Origin: Oscillospiraceae bacterium
GTDB lineage: Bacteria; Bacillota; Clostridia; Oscillospirales; Acutalibacteraceae
Assembly: GCA_003514385.1 (NCBI GenBank)
Contig: DOQR01000006.1
Coordinates: forward strand, 78,179-142,178
DNA length: 64,000 nucleotides
Direction: 5' to 3'
Numbering within the stretch: the first letter of the stretch is position 1; each line of letters opens with the position of its first letter. The notes beneath the pieces were generated by a model. The model saw only the letters and a list, made by a program, of their open reading frames with translations. It was not told the DNA's origin and did not search any database. A program made the position numbers and the translations under genes. Positions 8,011 to 15,851 of this stretch are shown piece by piece.

Positions 8011-9347
8011 GCCTTCTTCTCCTTGGTGACTTTTGCAAGGAAGATAAGCGGCACGATTATAAACACCGCGATTATAGCGGAGACGAGGAATATCGTCGGG
8101 ATCGGGACGAGGGTGCTCTCGCCGTATTCGTTGAGCATGGTGCCCAGCTCATATCTGCCGGAGAACTCAGAAATAGTCCAGCTGCCGACCTTCGGGCCGA
8201 TTATCATGGGCAGAGTGACGGTGAACAGAAGTCTGACGCCCTGGAACTGACCGACCTTATCCTCGGGAGTGTAATCGCGCACTGTAGCGTTGAGGATTAT
8301 CATAAGAAGACCGTAGCCGAGGATCATAATGAGCGCAAAGAGCACGAAAGTAAGCAGAGTCTTTGCAAAGAAAACGGCAACGAGTCCCGCGACGAAGAGA
8401 AGAACTGCGGGGAAGACGAATATTCTCTTACCGACCTTGTCGAGGAGCTTGCCGAGCAGGATAGTTACAACGACGAGACCGACAACAGCCGCCGCGCCGC
8501 CGATGATTATGGGCGTGGTTATCTGGAAGGTGTTGAGGTCAAATTTGAGATAGTGCTGAACATAGATAAATATGTAGGGCATAAACACCTGAACTGCGGT
8601 GTTGAAAATGCAGGCGGACGCGAGGCAGAGATAGAGCGCCGCATTATTTTTTATAACCGACGGACGGAAGCCGTAGATAAGGTCGCTGAAATAGTTTGTG
8701 CTCTGTTTTACGCCCTTGCGCGGATCCTTGACCGAGAACAGACCGATGATTCCGCATATTGTGACGAGCGCGCCGAGGAACATGAAGCATGCAGGGTAGC
8801 CTGCTGCCTCAACGCCGACACCGAAAGCGACGGTAACTATAACGGTTGCGAACACGGGCAGAAGCGCCAAAACGGCTTCGGCAGTGCCGCGGTTTTCGGG
8901 GACGGTGACATCGGTGACCCACGCGTTGAACGCGGCGTCGTTCGAGGTTGAGCCGAAGAATGTCATGACGCAGTCCATAATAATAACAACGCAGACCGTT
9001 GCGGCAACGACCTTGGAGGTATCGGAGATATTGAAGAGCTTTCCGATATTCTCTCGCGAGATGAATGCGAACACGGCGACGGTGAAGCCCCAGATTATGT
9101 AGCCGCCGCTGATGAAGATTTTGCGGCGGTCGAGCTTGTCGCTGAGAGTACCCATGATGAATGTGGTCACAACTGCGGCTATCGCAGACGCGGCGACCAT
9201 CTTTGCTATATCGTCGGCTGTGCCGCCGATGTAGTTGAACAGGAATGTGTTGAAGTAGACGTTCTCAACAGCCCACGCGACCTGCCCGATGAAGCCGAAC
9301 AGGATGATGTTGAAGAGAATCCGCCCTCCGAGCTTTTTCTTTTCCAA
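8007..9347 (-). CDS. MFS transporter
   Basis: A 446-residue membrane protein with about twelve hydrophobic segments and the MFS loop signature GTLSDKLDRRK between segments 2 and 3. A matching loop (GKLLDKVGKR) sits in the second half. The overall look is of the sugar/cation symporter or major facilitator type; the substrate is not evident. I place the start at a TTG (9347) because GGAGG lies eight bases before it. A longer frame to an ATG at 9455 would add 36 residues without a membrane or ribosome-site rationale. The stop overlaps the secreted hydrolase start by four bases, so both are one operon, perhaps for release and import of one compound. Confidence 0.82.
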   Translation of the reverse strand: MEKKKLGGRILFNIILFGFIGQVAWAVENVYFNTFLFNYIGGTADDIAKMVAASAIAAVVTTFIMGTLSDKLDRRKIFISGGYIIWGFTVAVFAFISRENIGKLFNISDTSKVVAATVCVVIIMDCVMTFFGSTSNDAAFNAWVTDVTVPENRGTAEAVLALLPVFATVIVTVAFGVGVEAAGYPACFMFLGALVTICGIIGLFSVKDPRKGVKQSTNYFSDLIYGFRPSVIKNNAALYLCLASACIFNTAVQVFMPYIFIYVQHYLKFDLNTFQITTPIIIGGAAAVVGLVVVTILLGKLLDKVGKRIFVFPAVLLFVAGLVAVFFAKTLLTFVLFALIMILGYGLLMIILNATVRDYTPEDKVGQFQGVRLLFTVTLPMIIGPKVGSWTISEFSGRYELGTMLNEYGESTLVPIPTIFLVSAIIAVFIIVPLIFLAKVTKEKKA

Positions 9348-9467
9348 TTGTATGTCCTCCGTTCCGGGGCGGATTACCGCGCCCCGATTTATTTCACGGA
9401 ATATAATACCAAATTTATGGCGGATAATCAACATATTTTTGTATATCTTTGTCAAATCGATTTATTT

Positions 9468-10268
9468 TCAGAGAACTTTATTTTTGAAATCCAGGGTCTC
9501 CGTCATCCACACCGCGCAGGACTGTCCGTAATACGGAACGACAAAAAATGCAGGCAGAATTAATACACAGCTGAGAAACCAGAGAATAAATCCCGCCTTG
9601 AATCGGGCGAAAGCGCGGCAGTGCCCGCGCATGATATCGCGGCTTTGGCGCAGAGCCTGTTTTATTGAAACATCCGGATCGGCGGCGAGAATATACTCCG
9701 CCGCAGACCACGCCTGACGCGCGCCGGAGCAGAATATGCAGCCCGATATAAGCATGAGTATGCTCCCCGTGAGCACGGCGGCTATCGTCAGAATGCCGAC
9801 AGTTGACGAGAGAAGCATATATATCCCGCCCGCCGCGAGAGCCGCACCCGGCAGGAGAAAGAATATCCACAAAACGAGGTTCAGCGCCGCGAGCGCGATA
9901 TGCAGGCGGAGCGCAGAAAAAGCGCGTTTGCCGCGAAACGCCGCGGTACATTCGGCGGCGCGGGGTTTTTGCCCCAGCGCGCCGAGCAGGAAATATCGCT
10001 TCATCCCCTGCCTCAGCGGCGCGATGAGAGCCGAGACGGCTATGGTCAGCAAAATGCACGCCGCCGCATTGACAGCGGGGCTGAGCAGCTTTGACACCGA
10101 AGATAGCGCGGAGGTCACCGCGGAGGCGTTGAGCAGGAGCCGCGCCCCGGCAGTCATGAATCCCCCGGCGACGGCCGCCGCCGCGAGACAGCCGAACATA
10201 ACGGCGCCGCCCGCTCCCGAGTCCGTCTGCGCCGCCCTTCCGCACACTCTTATCTGTGAATCCTTCAT
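9468..10268 (-). CDS. integral membrane protein, DUF975-like
   Basis: About 266 residues, five to six hydrophobic segments, Ala/Leu rich. The C-terminal part (a helix with ALRQSRDIMRGH, then FKAGFILWFLS and a VVPYY motif) resembles DUF975-type proteins, which are common in Firmicutes and of unknown function. I prefer the ATG at 10268 over the upstream GTG (10277) because GGTGA lies five bases before it. It lies 120 bases upstream of the MFS gene on the same strand and may share its transcript. Confidence 0.6.
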   Translation of the reverse strand: MKDSQIRVCGRAAQTDSGAGGAVMFGCLAAAAVAGGFMTAGARLLLNASAVTSALSSVSKLLSPAVNAAACILLTIAVSALIAPLRQGMKRYFLLGALGQKPRAAECTAAFRGKRAFSALRLHIALAALNLVLWIFFLLPGAALAAGGIYMLLSSTVGILTIAAVLTGSILMLISGCIFCSGARQAWSAAEYILAADPDVSIKQALRQSRDIMRGHCRAFARFKAGFILWFLSCVLILPAFFVVPYYGQSCAVWMTETLDFKNKVL

Positions 10269-10415
10269 TTTTGTCACCGCCCGTTTTTTGAAGATATTAT
10301 TTCCCTGATTTTCCGTAAAATTCCTCCGAATAACAAAATAAGAAGAAAATTCATTTTACTTTTAAATTTATGTGATTTATACTATATATAATAAAATAAA
10401 AAATCGGAGACAAAA

Positions 10416-10679
10416 ATGAAGATAACGAGAAAAACCAGCTCCACGCTTTGTGTTGACATTCACGGTATGCGCGAGCGTGAAGCAAAATTCCGGCTCGAGT
10501 CTCTAATCGAAAACGGCTCGGCGGATATAACGCGCCTTGAGATAATCCACGGCTTCAACGGCGGCACGGTTTTGCAGTCCCTCGTGCGAAGCGGGCTCGA
10601 ATCAAAAAGAATAAAGGAAATTCGCCCGGGCGACAATTCCGGGCAGACAATAATAATACTTAAACAAGGAGAAAAATGA
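10416..10679 (+). CDS. small Smr-domain protein
   Basis: An 87-residue protein consisting almost only of an Smr domain: DIHGM (14-18) at the first strand and IIHGFNGG (43-50) as the second conserved block. Smr domains occur at the C-terminus of MutS2 and as stand-alone proteins, with nuclease or nucleic-acid-binding roles. Here the target is unknown. GGAGA precedes the ATG. The stop overlaps the start of the GDPD gene, so the two form an operon. Confidence 0.78.
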   Translation: MKITRKTSSTLCVDIHGMREREAKFRLESLIENGSADITRLEIIHGFNGGTVLQSLVRSGLESKRIKEIRPGDNSGQTIIILKQGEK

Positions 10680-11539
10680 TGAAGAAGAAAACAAAGATAC
10701 TTATCTGCGTGCTCTGCGCCGTCGCGATAGCGGGCATTGCGGGCGGACTGTTCGCGAAGTTCCACACGAAGAAAATTCGCCCGAAAGAGACCGTCTCGAT
10801 AAAGAGCGTCAGCGGAATAAACCTCGACGAAATAACACTCACGGCGCACAGGGGCCTGAGCGCAATCGAGCCGGAGAACACCCTCCCCGCTTTCAAGGCG
10901 GCGTGCGAAGCGAAGTATAACTATGTCGAGTTCGATATCGAGCCGACCTCCGACGGCAAGTGGATAGTCATGCACGACGACGATCTCAAGCGCACGACGA
11001 ACGGTCACGGCAAGATAAACAAATATACACTCGACGAAGTCAGCGCGCTGAAAATCGACAACGGCGCGAATATAGAGAACTACACCAACCTAAGGCTCCC
11101 CACATTCGAAGAGGCGATGGCTCTGCTCGACGAATACTATCCAGATGTAAAGCCCATGATTGAGATAAAGAGCATAGGCAAAGACAATCTCGACTCGCTC
11201 GTTGAGTTTTTCAAAGACTACGCCGCCAAGGGCAAGAGCACGATAATTATCTCGTTTGACAAGGATATAATCGACACATTATATAAGGAGTGCCCCGAGC
11301 AGACCTATTGGCTGCTGACAAGCGAGCTTTCGGACGAGGCCGTTGACTTTTGCAAAAATCACGGCAATATGCGCGCGGCATTCAACGGCAACAACGCGAA
11401 GAACACCGACAGCGTGATAAACGCCGCCATTGACGCGGACATCCCGCTCGCCGCGTGGACGATAGACAACACCGACACTCTGAAGCACCTCTATTCTCTC
11501 GGTATCAGATATTTCACAACAAATCGGATCACGCCTTAA
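10676..11539 (+). CDS. membrane-anchored glycerophosphodiester phosphodiesterase
   Basis: Hydrolyses glycerophosphodiesters to glycerol-3-phosphate and an alcohol. The 287-residue product has one N-terminal membrane anchor (about 8-27), so the catalytic domain should face outward. GDPD motifs are intact: HRG (58-60), PENTLPAF, metal ligands E85 and D87 in VEFDIEPT, H100 in MHDD, and MIEIKS. The ending AAWTIDN and YFTTNR is also typical. AGGAG sits before tandem ATGs at 10676 and 10679; the second has the better spacing. It overlaps the Smr gene by ATGA. Confidence 0.88.
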   Translation: MMKKKTKILICVLCAVAIAGIAGGLFAKFHTKKIRPKETVSIKSVSGINLDEITLTAHRGLSAIEPENTLPAFKAACEAKYNYVEFDIEPTSDGKWIVMHDDDLKRTTNGHGKINKYTLDEVSALKIDNGANIENYTNLRLPTFEEAMALLDEYYPDVKPMIEIKSIGKDNLDSLVEFFKDYAAKGKSTIIISFDKDIIDTLYKECPEQTYWLLTSELSDEAVDFCKNHGNMRAAFNGNNAKNTDSVINAAIDADIPLAAWTIDNTDTLKHLYSLGIRYFTTNRITP

Positions 11540-11558
11540 AAAATTTTTTAAAAAAGTG

Positions 11559-11606
11559 TTGACAAACAGAGAAAGTATGATATACTAATAACAGTAATCA
11601 TTACTG
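11559..11606 (+). promoter_or_regulatory. perR promoter with a perfect 7-1-7 Fur/PerR operator
   Basis: TTGACA (11559-11564), a 16-base spacer and TATACT (11581-11586) form the promoter. The operator CAGTAAT-C-ATTACTG (11592-11598, 11599, 11600-11606) is an exact inverted repeat covering the expected transcription start. Its 7-1-7 geometry matches PerR/Fur boxes, so PerR probably represses its own operon. Confidence 0.75.
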
Positions 11607-11629
11607 ATTATGAACTGAGAGGAAGCAAT

Positions 11630-12031
11630 ATGAGATATTCGTCACAGCGTGATACTGTTCTGAAAGTCGTAAAAGCGGCTCGCGATCACCCGACTGCAGA
11701 CACGATATATTCGCGTGTGCGCGCCGAGCTGCCGAAGATAAGCCTCGGCACCGTCTACCGCAATCTGAGCCTGCTCAGCGACATGGGTCTGATAACGACG
11801 CTTGAGACGCTCGACAAGAGCATCCACTATGACGGCAACACCGACTCTCACAGCCACTTCATCTGCGAGCGATGCTCGAAGATAATCGATCTCGGAGTCG
11901 AACGCGGACTGCCCGAAGATATTTCCGAGCTCGGGCTGCTCGTGCGGCACAAGAAGATCATCTATTACGGACTCTGTCCCGATTGCCAGCAAAACACGGC
12001 GGAGGATGGCGACGCCGGAGTTTTACAATAA
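11630..12031 (+). CDS. perR: Fur-family peroxide regulator PerR
   Basis: Metal-dependent repressor of oxidative-stress genes. The 133-residue product has a winged helix (GTVYRNLSLLSDMG, about 40-53). The structural zinc site is two CxxC pairs (C79/C82 and C116/C119). Regulatory-metal ligands H20, D68, H74, H76 and D87 correspond to B. subtilis PerR H37, D85, H91, H93 and D104. An Asp rather than Glu at the last position (D87) favours PerR over Fur. GAGAGGAAG precedes the ATG. The rubrerythrin gene follows after 33 bases, an expected PerR target. Confidence 0.88.
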   Translation: MRYSSQRDTVLKVVKAARDHPTADTIYSRVRAELPKISLGTVYRNLSLLSDMGLITTLETLDKSIHYDGNTDSHSHFICERCSKIIDLGVERGLPEDISELGLLVRHKKIIYYGLCPDCQQNTAEDGDAGVLQ

Positions 12032-12064
12032 AAATAATTTTTAAAGTGTAAAGGAGAAATCATT

Positions 12065-12613
12065 ATGAAATTCGTATGTCCCGTTTGCGGTTATGTTTAT
12101 GAAGGCGATTCTGTTCCGGAGGGCTTCAAGTGCCCCATCTGCGGCGCTGCCGGAGAGAAGTTCATCAAGCAGGACGAGGGCATGACCTGGGCTTCCGAGC
12201 ATGTTGTCGGTGTTGCCAAGGACGTTGATCCCGAGATCCTCCAGGGTCTCAGAGACAACTTCGCAGGCGAGTGCAGCGAGGTCGGCATGTATCTTGCAAT
12301 GGCGAGAGTCGCCCACAGAGAGGGTTATCCCGAGATCGGTCTCTACTGGGAGAAGGCAGCTTACGAAGAAGCTGAGCACGCCGCCAAGTTCGCCGAGCTC
12401 CTCGGCGAGGTCGTGACCGACTCGACGAAGAAGAACCTCGAGATGAGAGTTGAGGCGGAGAACGGCGCTACCCTCGGCAAGACCGAGCTTGCAAAGCTCG
12501 CAAAGGCAAAGGGTCTCGACGCTATCCACGACACAGTCCACGAGATGGCTCGCGACGAGGCGAGACACGGCAAGGCTTTTGCAGGACTTCTCAAGAGATA
12601 CTTCGGCGAATAA
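12065..12613 (+). CDS. reverse rubrerythrin
   Basis: Reduces hydrogen peroxide, and oxygen, with electrons from NADH via rubredoxin-type partners, protecting anaerobes. The 182-residue protein carries the rubredoxin domain at the N-terminus (Cys5, Cys8, Cys23, Cys26) and the ferritin-like di-iron domain after it, with glutamate/histidine motifs [23 protein letters not shown] and [11 protein letters not shown]. That order is the reverse of classical rubrerythrin and matches the clostridial reverse type. It lies 33 bases behind perR with AAAGGAG before the ATG, so it is probably co-transcribed and peroxide-inducible. Confidence 0.92.
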   Translation: MKFVCPVCGYVYEGDSVPEGFKCPICGAAGEKFIKQDEGMTWASEHVVGVAKDVDPEILQGLRDNFAGECSEVGMYLAMARVAHREGYPEIGLYWEKAAYEEAEHAAKFAELLGEVVTDSTKKNLEMRVEAENGATLGKTELAKLAKAKGLDAIHDTVHEMARDEARHGKAFAGLLKRYFGE

Positions 12614-12754
12614 TTCTTCGCATAAAAGCCACACACATTCGCGGCGTACATCAAACGGTGTGCGCCGCGTTATTTTTATATAATCTTATCGGGACTTGAA
12701 AACGGCGGCGCAATATGCTACGATAACTCAAAGAGCAAGAATTGAGGAGAAAAG

Positions 12755-13573
12755 ATGAAGGTAACCTGCGAATACTGCGAATCGGTCGTCGACGCCGAAA
12801 AGAACGACACCTGCCCCAACTGCGGCGCGCCGCTGGCGGACAGCCGAAAGGCAAAGGAGGCAGAGCTGCGCGAGGCTCAGAAGAAAAAAGAAGCCTACGA
12901 GCGCGAGGTGCGTGAAAAGCAGCACAAGCTCGAACAGGAGCGGATAGAAGCCGAGCGCGGCAAGATGATACTCGACGCGGTGACGAATGTCACGGGGCGC
13001 GCACATTCAGTCAGAAATTCACGCGCGCTGAAAGCGGGATGCCTCATCCCGATAGTTGTAATTGCGCTGATAATAATACTATCTATCGCCTTTTCGGTGA
13101 TTCGCCAAATCTCGGGCGGCAGCGTTGACGATCTGATTTCGGGAGTTGTCTCCGAAAAATTCTCCGACTACGAAGAAACGGAAGCAGTGCCAGAAAAGGT
13201 CGAAGTGAACTTCGGCGAAAAGGCGGTCACGCCCATGTACACCGTGCTGTGCGACGAGATAAAGGAAGTCGACAGCTACCCGTGGACGGTACAGAAGGGC
13301 TACAGATATGTTGCGGTTCATCTCGTGCTGACGAACAATCTCAGCGAGGAAGAAAGCCTCAATGAAAAGACCGATTTTGTTGTCAACGGCATAGCGCAGG
13401 ACAGCCGTTTTCTCTCGGGCTACAAGCGCATATCCTCGTCGCCCGTGACGGCGGGGCTCTCGATAGACGGATATCTCATCTTCGAGATACCGACAAATAT
13501 CACAACCGCCCAGCTGAAATACGGCGACTATGTGACGATAGACATAAAGCCCTCGGACATCAAAAGCAAATAA
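12755..13573 (+). CDS. zinc-ribbon membrane protein with a C-terminal DUF4352-like domain
   Basis: 272 residues in four parts. A zinc ribbon (Cys5, Cys8, Cys20, Cys23) opens the protein. A charged coiled coil rich in Glu/Lys/Arg follows (about 27-72), then one membrane segment (about 93-110). The extracellular domain from about 150 has the look of DUF4352 (a VNFGEKAVTPMY strand, then GYRYVAVHLVLTNN). DUF4352 is a beta-sandwich seen on many Gram-positive surface proteins. A role as a membrane-linked sensor or scaffold is inference only. GAGGAG precedes the ATG. Confidence 0.7.
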   Translation: MKVTCEYCESVVDAEKNDTCPNCGAPLADSRKAKEAELREAQKKKEAYEREVREKQHKLEQERIEAERGKMILDAVTNVTGRAHSVRNSRALKAGCLIPIVVIALIIILSIAFSVIRQISGGSVDDLISGVVSEKFSDYEETEAVPEKVEVNFGEKAVTPMYTVLCDEIKEVDSYPWTVQKGYRYVAVHLVLTNNLSEEESLNEKTDFVVNGIAQDSRFLSGYKRISSSPVTAGLSIDGYLIFEIPTNITTAQLKYGDYVTIDIKPSDIKSK

Positions 13574-13578
13574 AAAAT

Positions 13579-13606
13579 CAGGCTCGGTGTTCGCACATCG
13601 AGCCTG
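13579..13606. terminator. bidirectional terminator
   Basis: CAGGCTCG (13579-13586) pairs with CGAGCCTG (13599-13606). T-rich tails exist on both strands. It serves the zinc-ribbon gene and the convergent XRE gene. Confidence 0.75.
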
Positions 13607-13831
13607 TTATTTATACGGTCTTGTCTCGTTTGTCATACCGAGAATGTAGTCGGTCGAGGTATTATAGAGCCGCGCAAGCGAGATTACAAACCGAGTCGGT
13701 ATCTCGCGTTTTCCTGTTTCATAGTTGCTGTATACCCGCTGATCGATTCCGAGAAAAGCGGCAACCTCTTTTTGAACCATATCGTGATCTTCGCGCAGAT
13801 CTCTTAATCGCGGATAATACAAGAGCCTCAC
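13607..13831 (-). CDS. XRE-family helix-turn-helix regulator
   Basis: A 74-residue protein that is essentially one HTH_3 domain: QKEVAAFLGIDQRVYSNYETGKREIP is the helix-turn-helix (residues 20-45), and the LARLYNTSTDYILG ending is typical. The start is GTG at 13831, or TTG at 13822-13824, which has GAGGTG six bases upstream. It is divergent from a SLOG-family gene, and the 60 bases between carry dyads that are probably its operators. Confidence 0.8.
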   Translation of the reverse strand: MRLLYYPRLRDLREDHDMVQKEVAAFLGIDQRVYSNYETGKREIPTRFVISLARLYNTSTDYILGMTNETRPYK

Positions 13832-13849
13832 CTCATTTTTAGTATATCT

Positions 13850-13890
13850 ACTATCAAAAAATAGTATTGATTTTACTATTATTTAATAGT
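13850..13890. promoter_or_regulatory. paired ACTAT dyads, likely operators of the XRE regulator
   Basis: ACTAT-N6-ATAGT (13850-13865) and ACTATTA-TT-TAATAGT (13875-13890) share the same half-site and lie between the two divergent start codons. Their centres are 25 bases apart. Binding by the XRE protein is inferred from position. Confidence 0.55.
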
Positions 13891-13895
13891 AGAAT

Positions 13896-14294
13896 ATGTT
13901 TGGTGAGGCTATGATTAAGCGAATCATTGTTGCTGGAAGCAGAAATTATCACAATTATCAGGAAGCAGAATCGTATATAAACTTTTGCATATGCCGAATT
14001 AGAAAAGAGTATAATCTGGTTTTCGTTTCCGGCGGATGTCGCGGTGCCGATGCACTTGGAGAGAGGTACGCCATTAGTAACGGATATGCTGTTGAGCGTC
14101 ATCCTGCAAAGTGGCAGCTTTACGGCAAAGCCGCCGGTCCAATAAGGAACCGAACAATGATAATGTCCGCAGATTATGTTATCTGTTTTTGGGATTACCA
14201 AAGCCGCGGGACTGCCTCTTTAATAGAATATGCTAAAGAATTCAATAAACCCATTAGAATAAAAAAAGTTTCGTCATATGCATCGTCCGAATAA
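13896..14294 (+). CDS. SLOG-family protein (DUF2493 type)
   Basis: A 132-residue Rossmann-like protein. KRIIVAGSRNY at the first strand, VFVSGGCRGADALGERYA (about 48-65) and a NRTMIMSADYVICFWD block are the signatures of DUF2493/YspA-type SLOG proteins, which bind nucleotide-like ligands. Its biological role is unknown. An ATG at 13911 (MIKRII) is an alternative start, and neither start has a well-spaced ribosome site. Composition is AT-rich like the XRE gene, so the pair may be horizontally acquired. Confidence 0.72.
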   Translation: MFGEAMIKRIIVAGSRNYHNYQEAESYINFCICRIRKEYNLVFVSGGCRGADALGERYAISNGYAVERHPAKWQLYGKAAGPIRNRTMIMSADYVICFWDYQSRGTASLIEYAKEFNKPIRIKKVSSYASSE

Positions 14295-14309
14295 AATGGC
14301 GATGCATAT

Positions 14310-15437
14310 TCATTCCCCCGCCTCTATTCTTCTCTCCTCGCCGATATTTTGCAGGCAGCCGTATTCGCTGAAAAACACTGCTCTGCCGTCGGACTGTCGC
14401 TCGGTCGTCGTGCGGCTCATCACGAGCATATCGCGCAGATTATTTGAAGATTTATAAAAATGCTCCTCGAGCGTGATAAGATCGGATATACTGTCGTCCG
14501 TCGCGTCTGCGGGCGCGAATATATATTTCCGCTCGGCTCTTATGCCTATCGGGAGCTTCTCACCGCCGAGGGTCAGGAATCTGTCCTCGGTGAAATCCGG
14601 GTCTATACGCGAGCCGAGGGGTATTTTAAGCGAAAAGAACAGCAGAGTGTAACGCGACTTAACATCGCTTATTTTCCTTGACGGCAGGCTGTGCGAAGAG
14701 GTCGAAAAAGTATGCTTTGTCAGCGCGGTGATATACCCCGCGGCGTGGCGCATGCTCATGCCGCCGTCGCGGTTTTCGACGATTCCGCTGATTATCGTGT
14801 CGCCCTTTAAAACGGCGGCGTTTCGCTCCTGCATCGCAGTGCCGCTGAAAATTTCGAGAGTCTGTATCTGCCCGTCCGCCGCGGCGACTATATCGCACGG
14901 CGCATCATTTTTTTTGACACTCTTGCCGACTCCCTCGCGCACATCGACATTGACCGAACAACCGACTATATTAACAGACAGCCACGAAACATCCGGCAGA
15001 GCGGACATCGCTTCCTCGGCGACCGTGTGCGTGTCGAGCTGCTTTTTTCTCATTCCCGGATAGACGCCGAAGCGCTCGACCGTCTCTCTTATATCCTCTT
15101 CCGGCACTGTCTCGCAGCCCGTCACATTGACAGTCCATATCCGCCCGGAGAGCGCCGCCGTTATCAATATAAAGCACACCGCGCCGACCGCAAGCCCCGC
15201 ATGGACGCGGTTTTTTGACAGCAGAAAAGGCAGGCCGCTCTTCTTGACTATTTTCATGCGCATGCCCGCTTTTTTGGCGCAGGGGCGCATCATGCGGTAG
15301 CCCTCGGGCGTCGTTCGCGCGAAAACGACGCCGTTTGTGCAGCAAACATCCCAATACGGAATATTCCCGCGCGAGCATAGATTCAGAAAGCGTTCCGGGA
15401 ATCCCCCGCTTGCCCTCATGCAGACATAGCCGCGCAA
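14310..15437 (-). CDS. yqfD: sporulation protein YqfD
   Basis: A mother-cell sporulation membrane protein needed for efficient spore formation in Bacillus. The product is about 375 residues, with RGYVCMRASGGFPERFLN at the N-terminus as in YqfD. It has one central membrane segment (about 80-100) and a long outer domain with the VNVTGCETVPEEDI strand typical of the family. The listed start is TTG at 15437. Homologues usually begin with about eight more residues (xxxFNFLRGYV), and the frame does extend to an ATT at 15456-15458 with GGGGG seven bases upstream (see findings). It lies directly behind yqfC in one operon. Confidence 0.85.
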   Translation of the reverse strand: MRGYVCMRASGGFPERFLNLCSRGNIPYWDVCCTNGVVFARTTPEGYRMMRPCAKKAGMRMKIVKKSGLPFLLSKNRVHAGLAVGAVCFILITAALSGRIWTVNVTGCETVPEEDIRETVERFGVYPGMRKKQLDTHTVAEEAMSALPDVSWLSVNIVGCSVNVDVREGVGKSVKKNDAPCDIVAAADGQIQTLEIFSGTAMQERNAAVLKGDTIISGIVENRDGGMSMRHAAGYITALTKHTFSTSSHSLPSRKISDVKSRYTLLFFSLKIPLGSRIDPDFTEDRFLTLGGEKLPIGIRAERKYIFAPADATDDSISDLITLEEHFYKSSNNLRDMLVMSRTTTERQSDGRAVFFSEYGCLQNIGEERRIEAGE

Positions 15438-15469
15438 GAAATTAAATACATCAGAAATATTCCCGCCCC

Positions 15470-15763
15470 CTATTTGCAGAATTCCATGCTCATTATTTCC
15501 CCGTGTATGACCGCCTGACCGAGGTCAAAAACATCTATGCTGAGCCCTTTGCCGCAGAAAACTATCTCTTCTTTGCCGGCGCTCAGGCGTATCCGCTCGC
15601 CGTCATATTCGAGCACGCCGTAGAGTCCGTCTATGCTCGCCTCGCGCCTGCCGAAAAATTCGACATGCACCTGCGAATATTTTCTCGATGAGTCGAGCGC
15701 GTTTATCTTTTTTATCATGTCCGCCGCCGAGCGCATCTTCCCGCTCTCTCTGCGTTTTGGCAT
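15470..15763 (-). CDS. yqfC: sporulation protein YqfC (YabP/YqfC family)
   Basis: A 97-residue protein of the YabP/YqfC family, which acts in mother-cell sporulation. Recognisable parts are the VHVEFFGRREASIDG strand pair, GVLEYDGERIRL, and the C-terminal IHGEIMSMEF. The frame is open for 57 more codons upstream, but the ATG at 15763 has AGAGGG six bases before it and gives the family's usual length. It is divergent from ylbJ. Confidence 0.85.
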   Translation of the reverse strand: MPKRRESGKMRSAADMIKKINALDSSRKYSQVHVEFFGRREASIDGLYGVLEYDGERIRLSAGKEEIVFCGKGLSIDVFDLGQAVIHGEIMSMEFCK

Positions 15764-15785
15764 GTGCATCCCTCTTTTCCCAAAT

Positions 15786-15793
15786 AATGTATG
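15786..15793 (-). promoter_or_regulatory. putative sigma-E -10 element of yqfCD
   Basis: CATACATT on the minus strand matches the sigma-E -10 consensus and lies 23 bases before the yqfC start. A convincing -35 at the normal distance is not evident, so the call rests on the -10 and on known sigma-E control of yqfCD in Bacillus. Confidence 0.45.
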
Positions 15794-15851
15794 CTCCCCC
15801 GGCAATAAAAAGAACGCAGGGTGAATATCAATATGACTGAGGGGTGATGAC

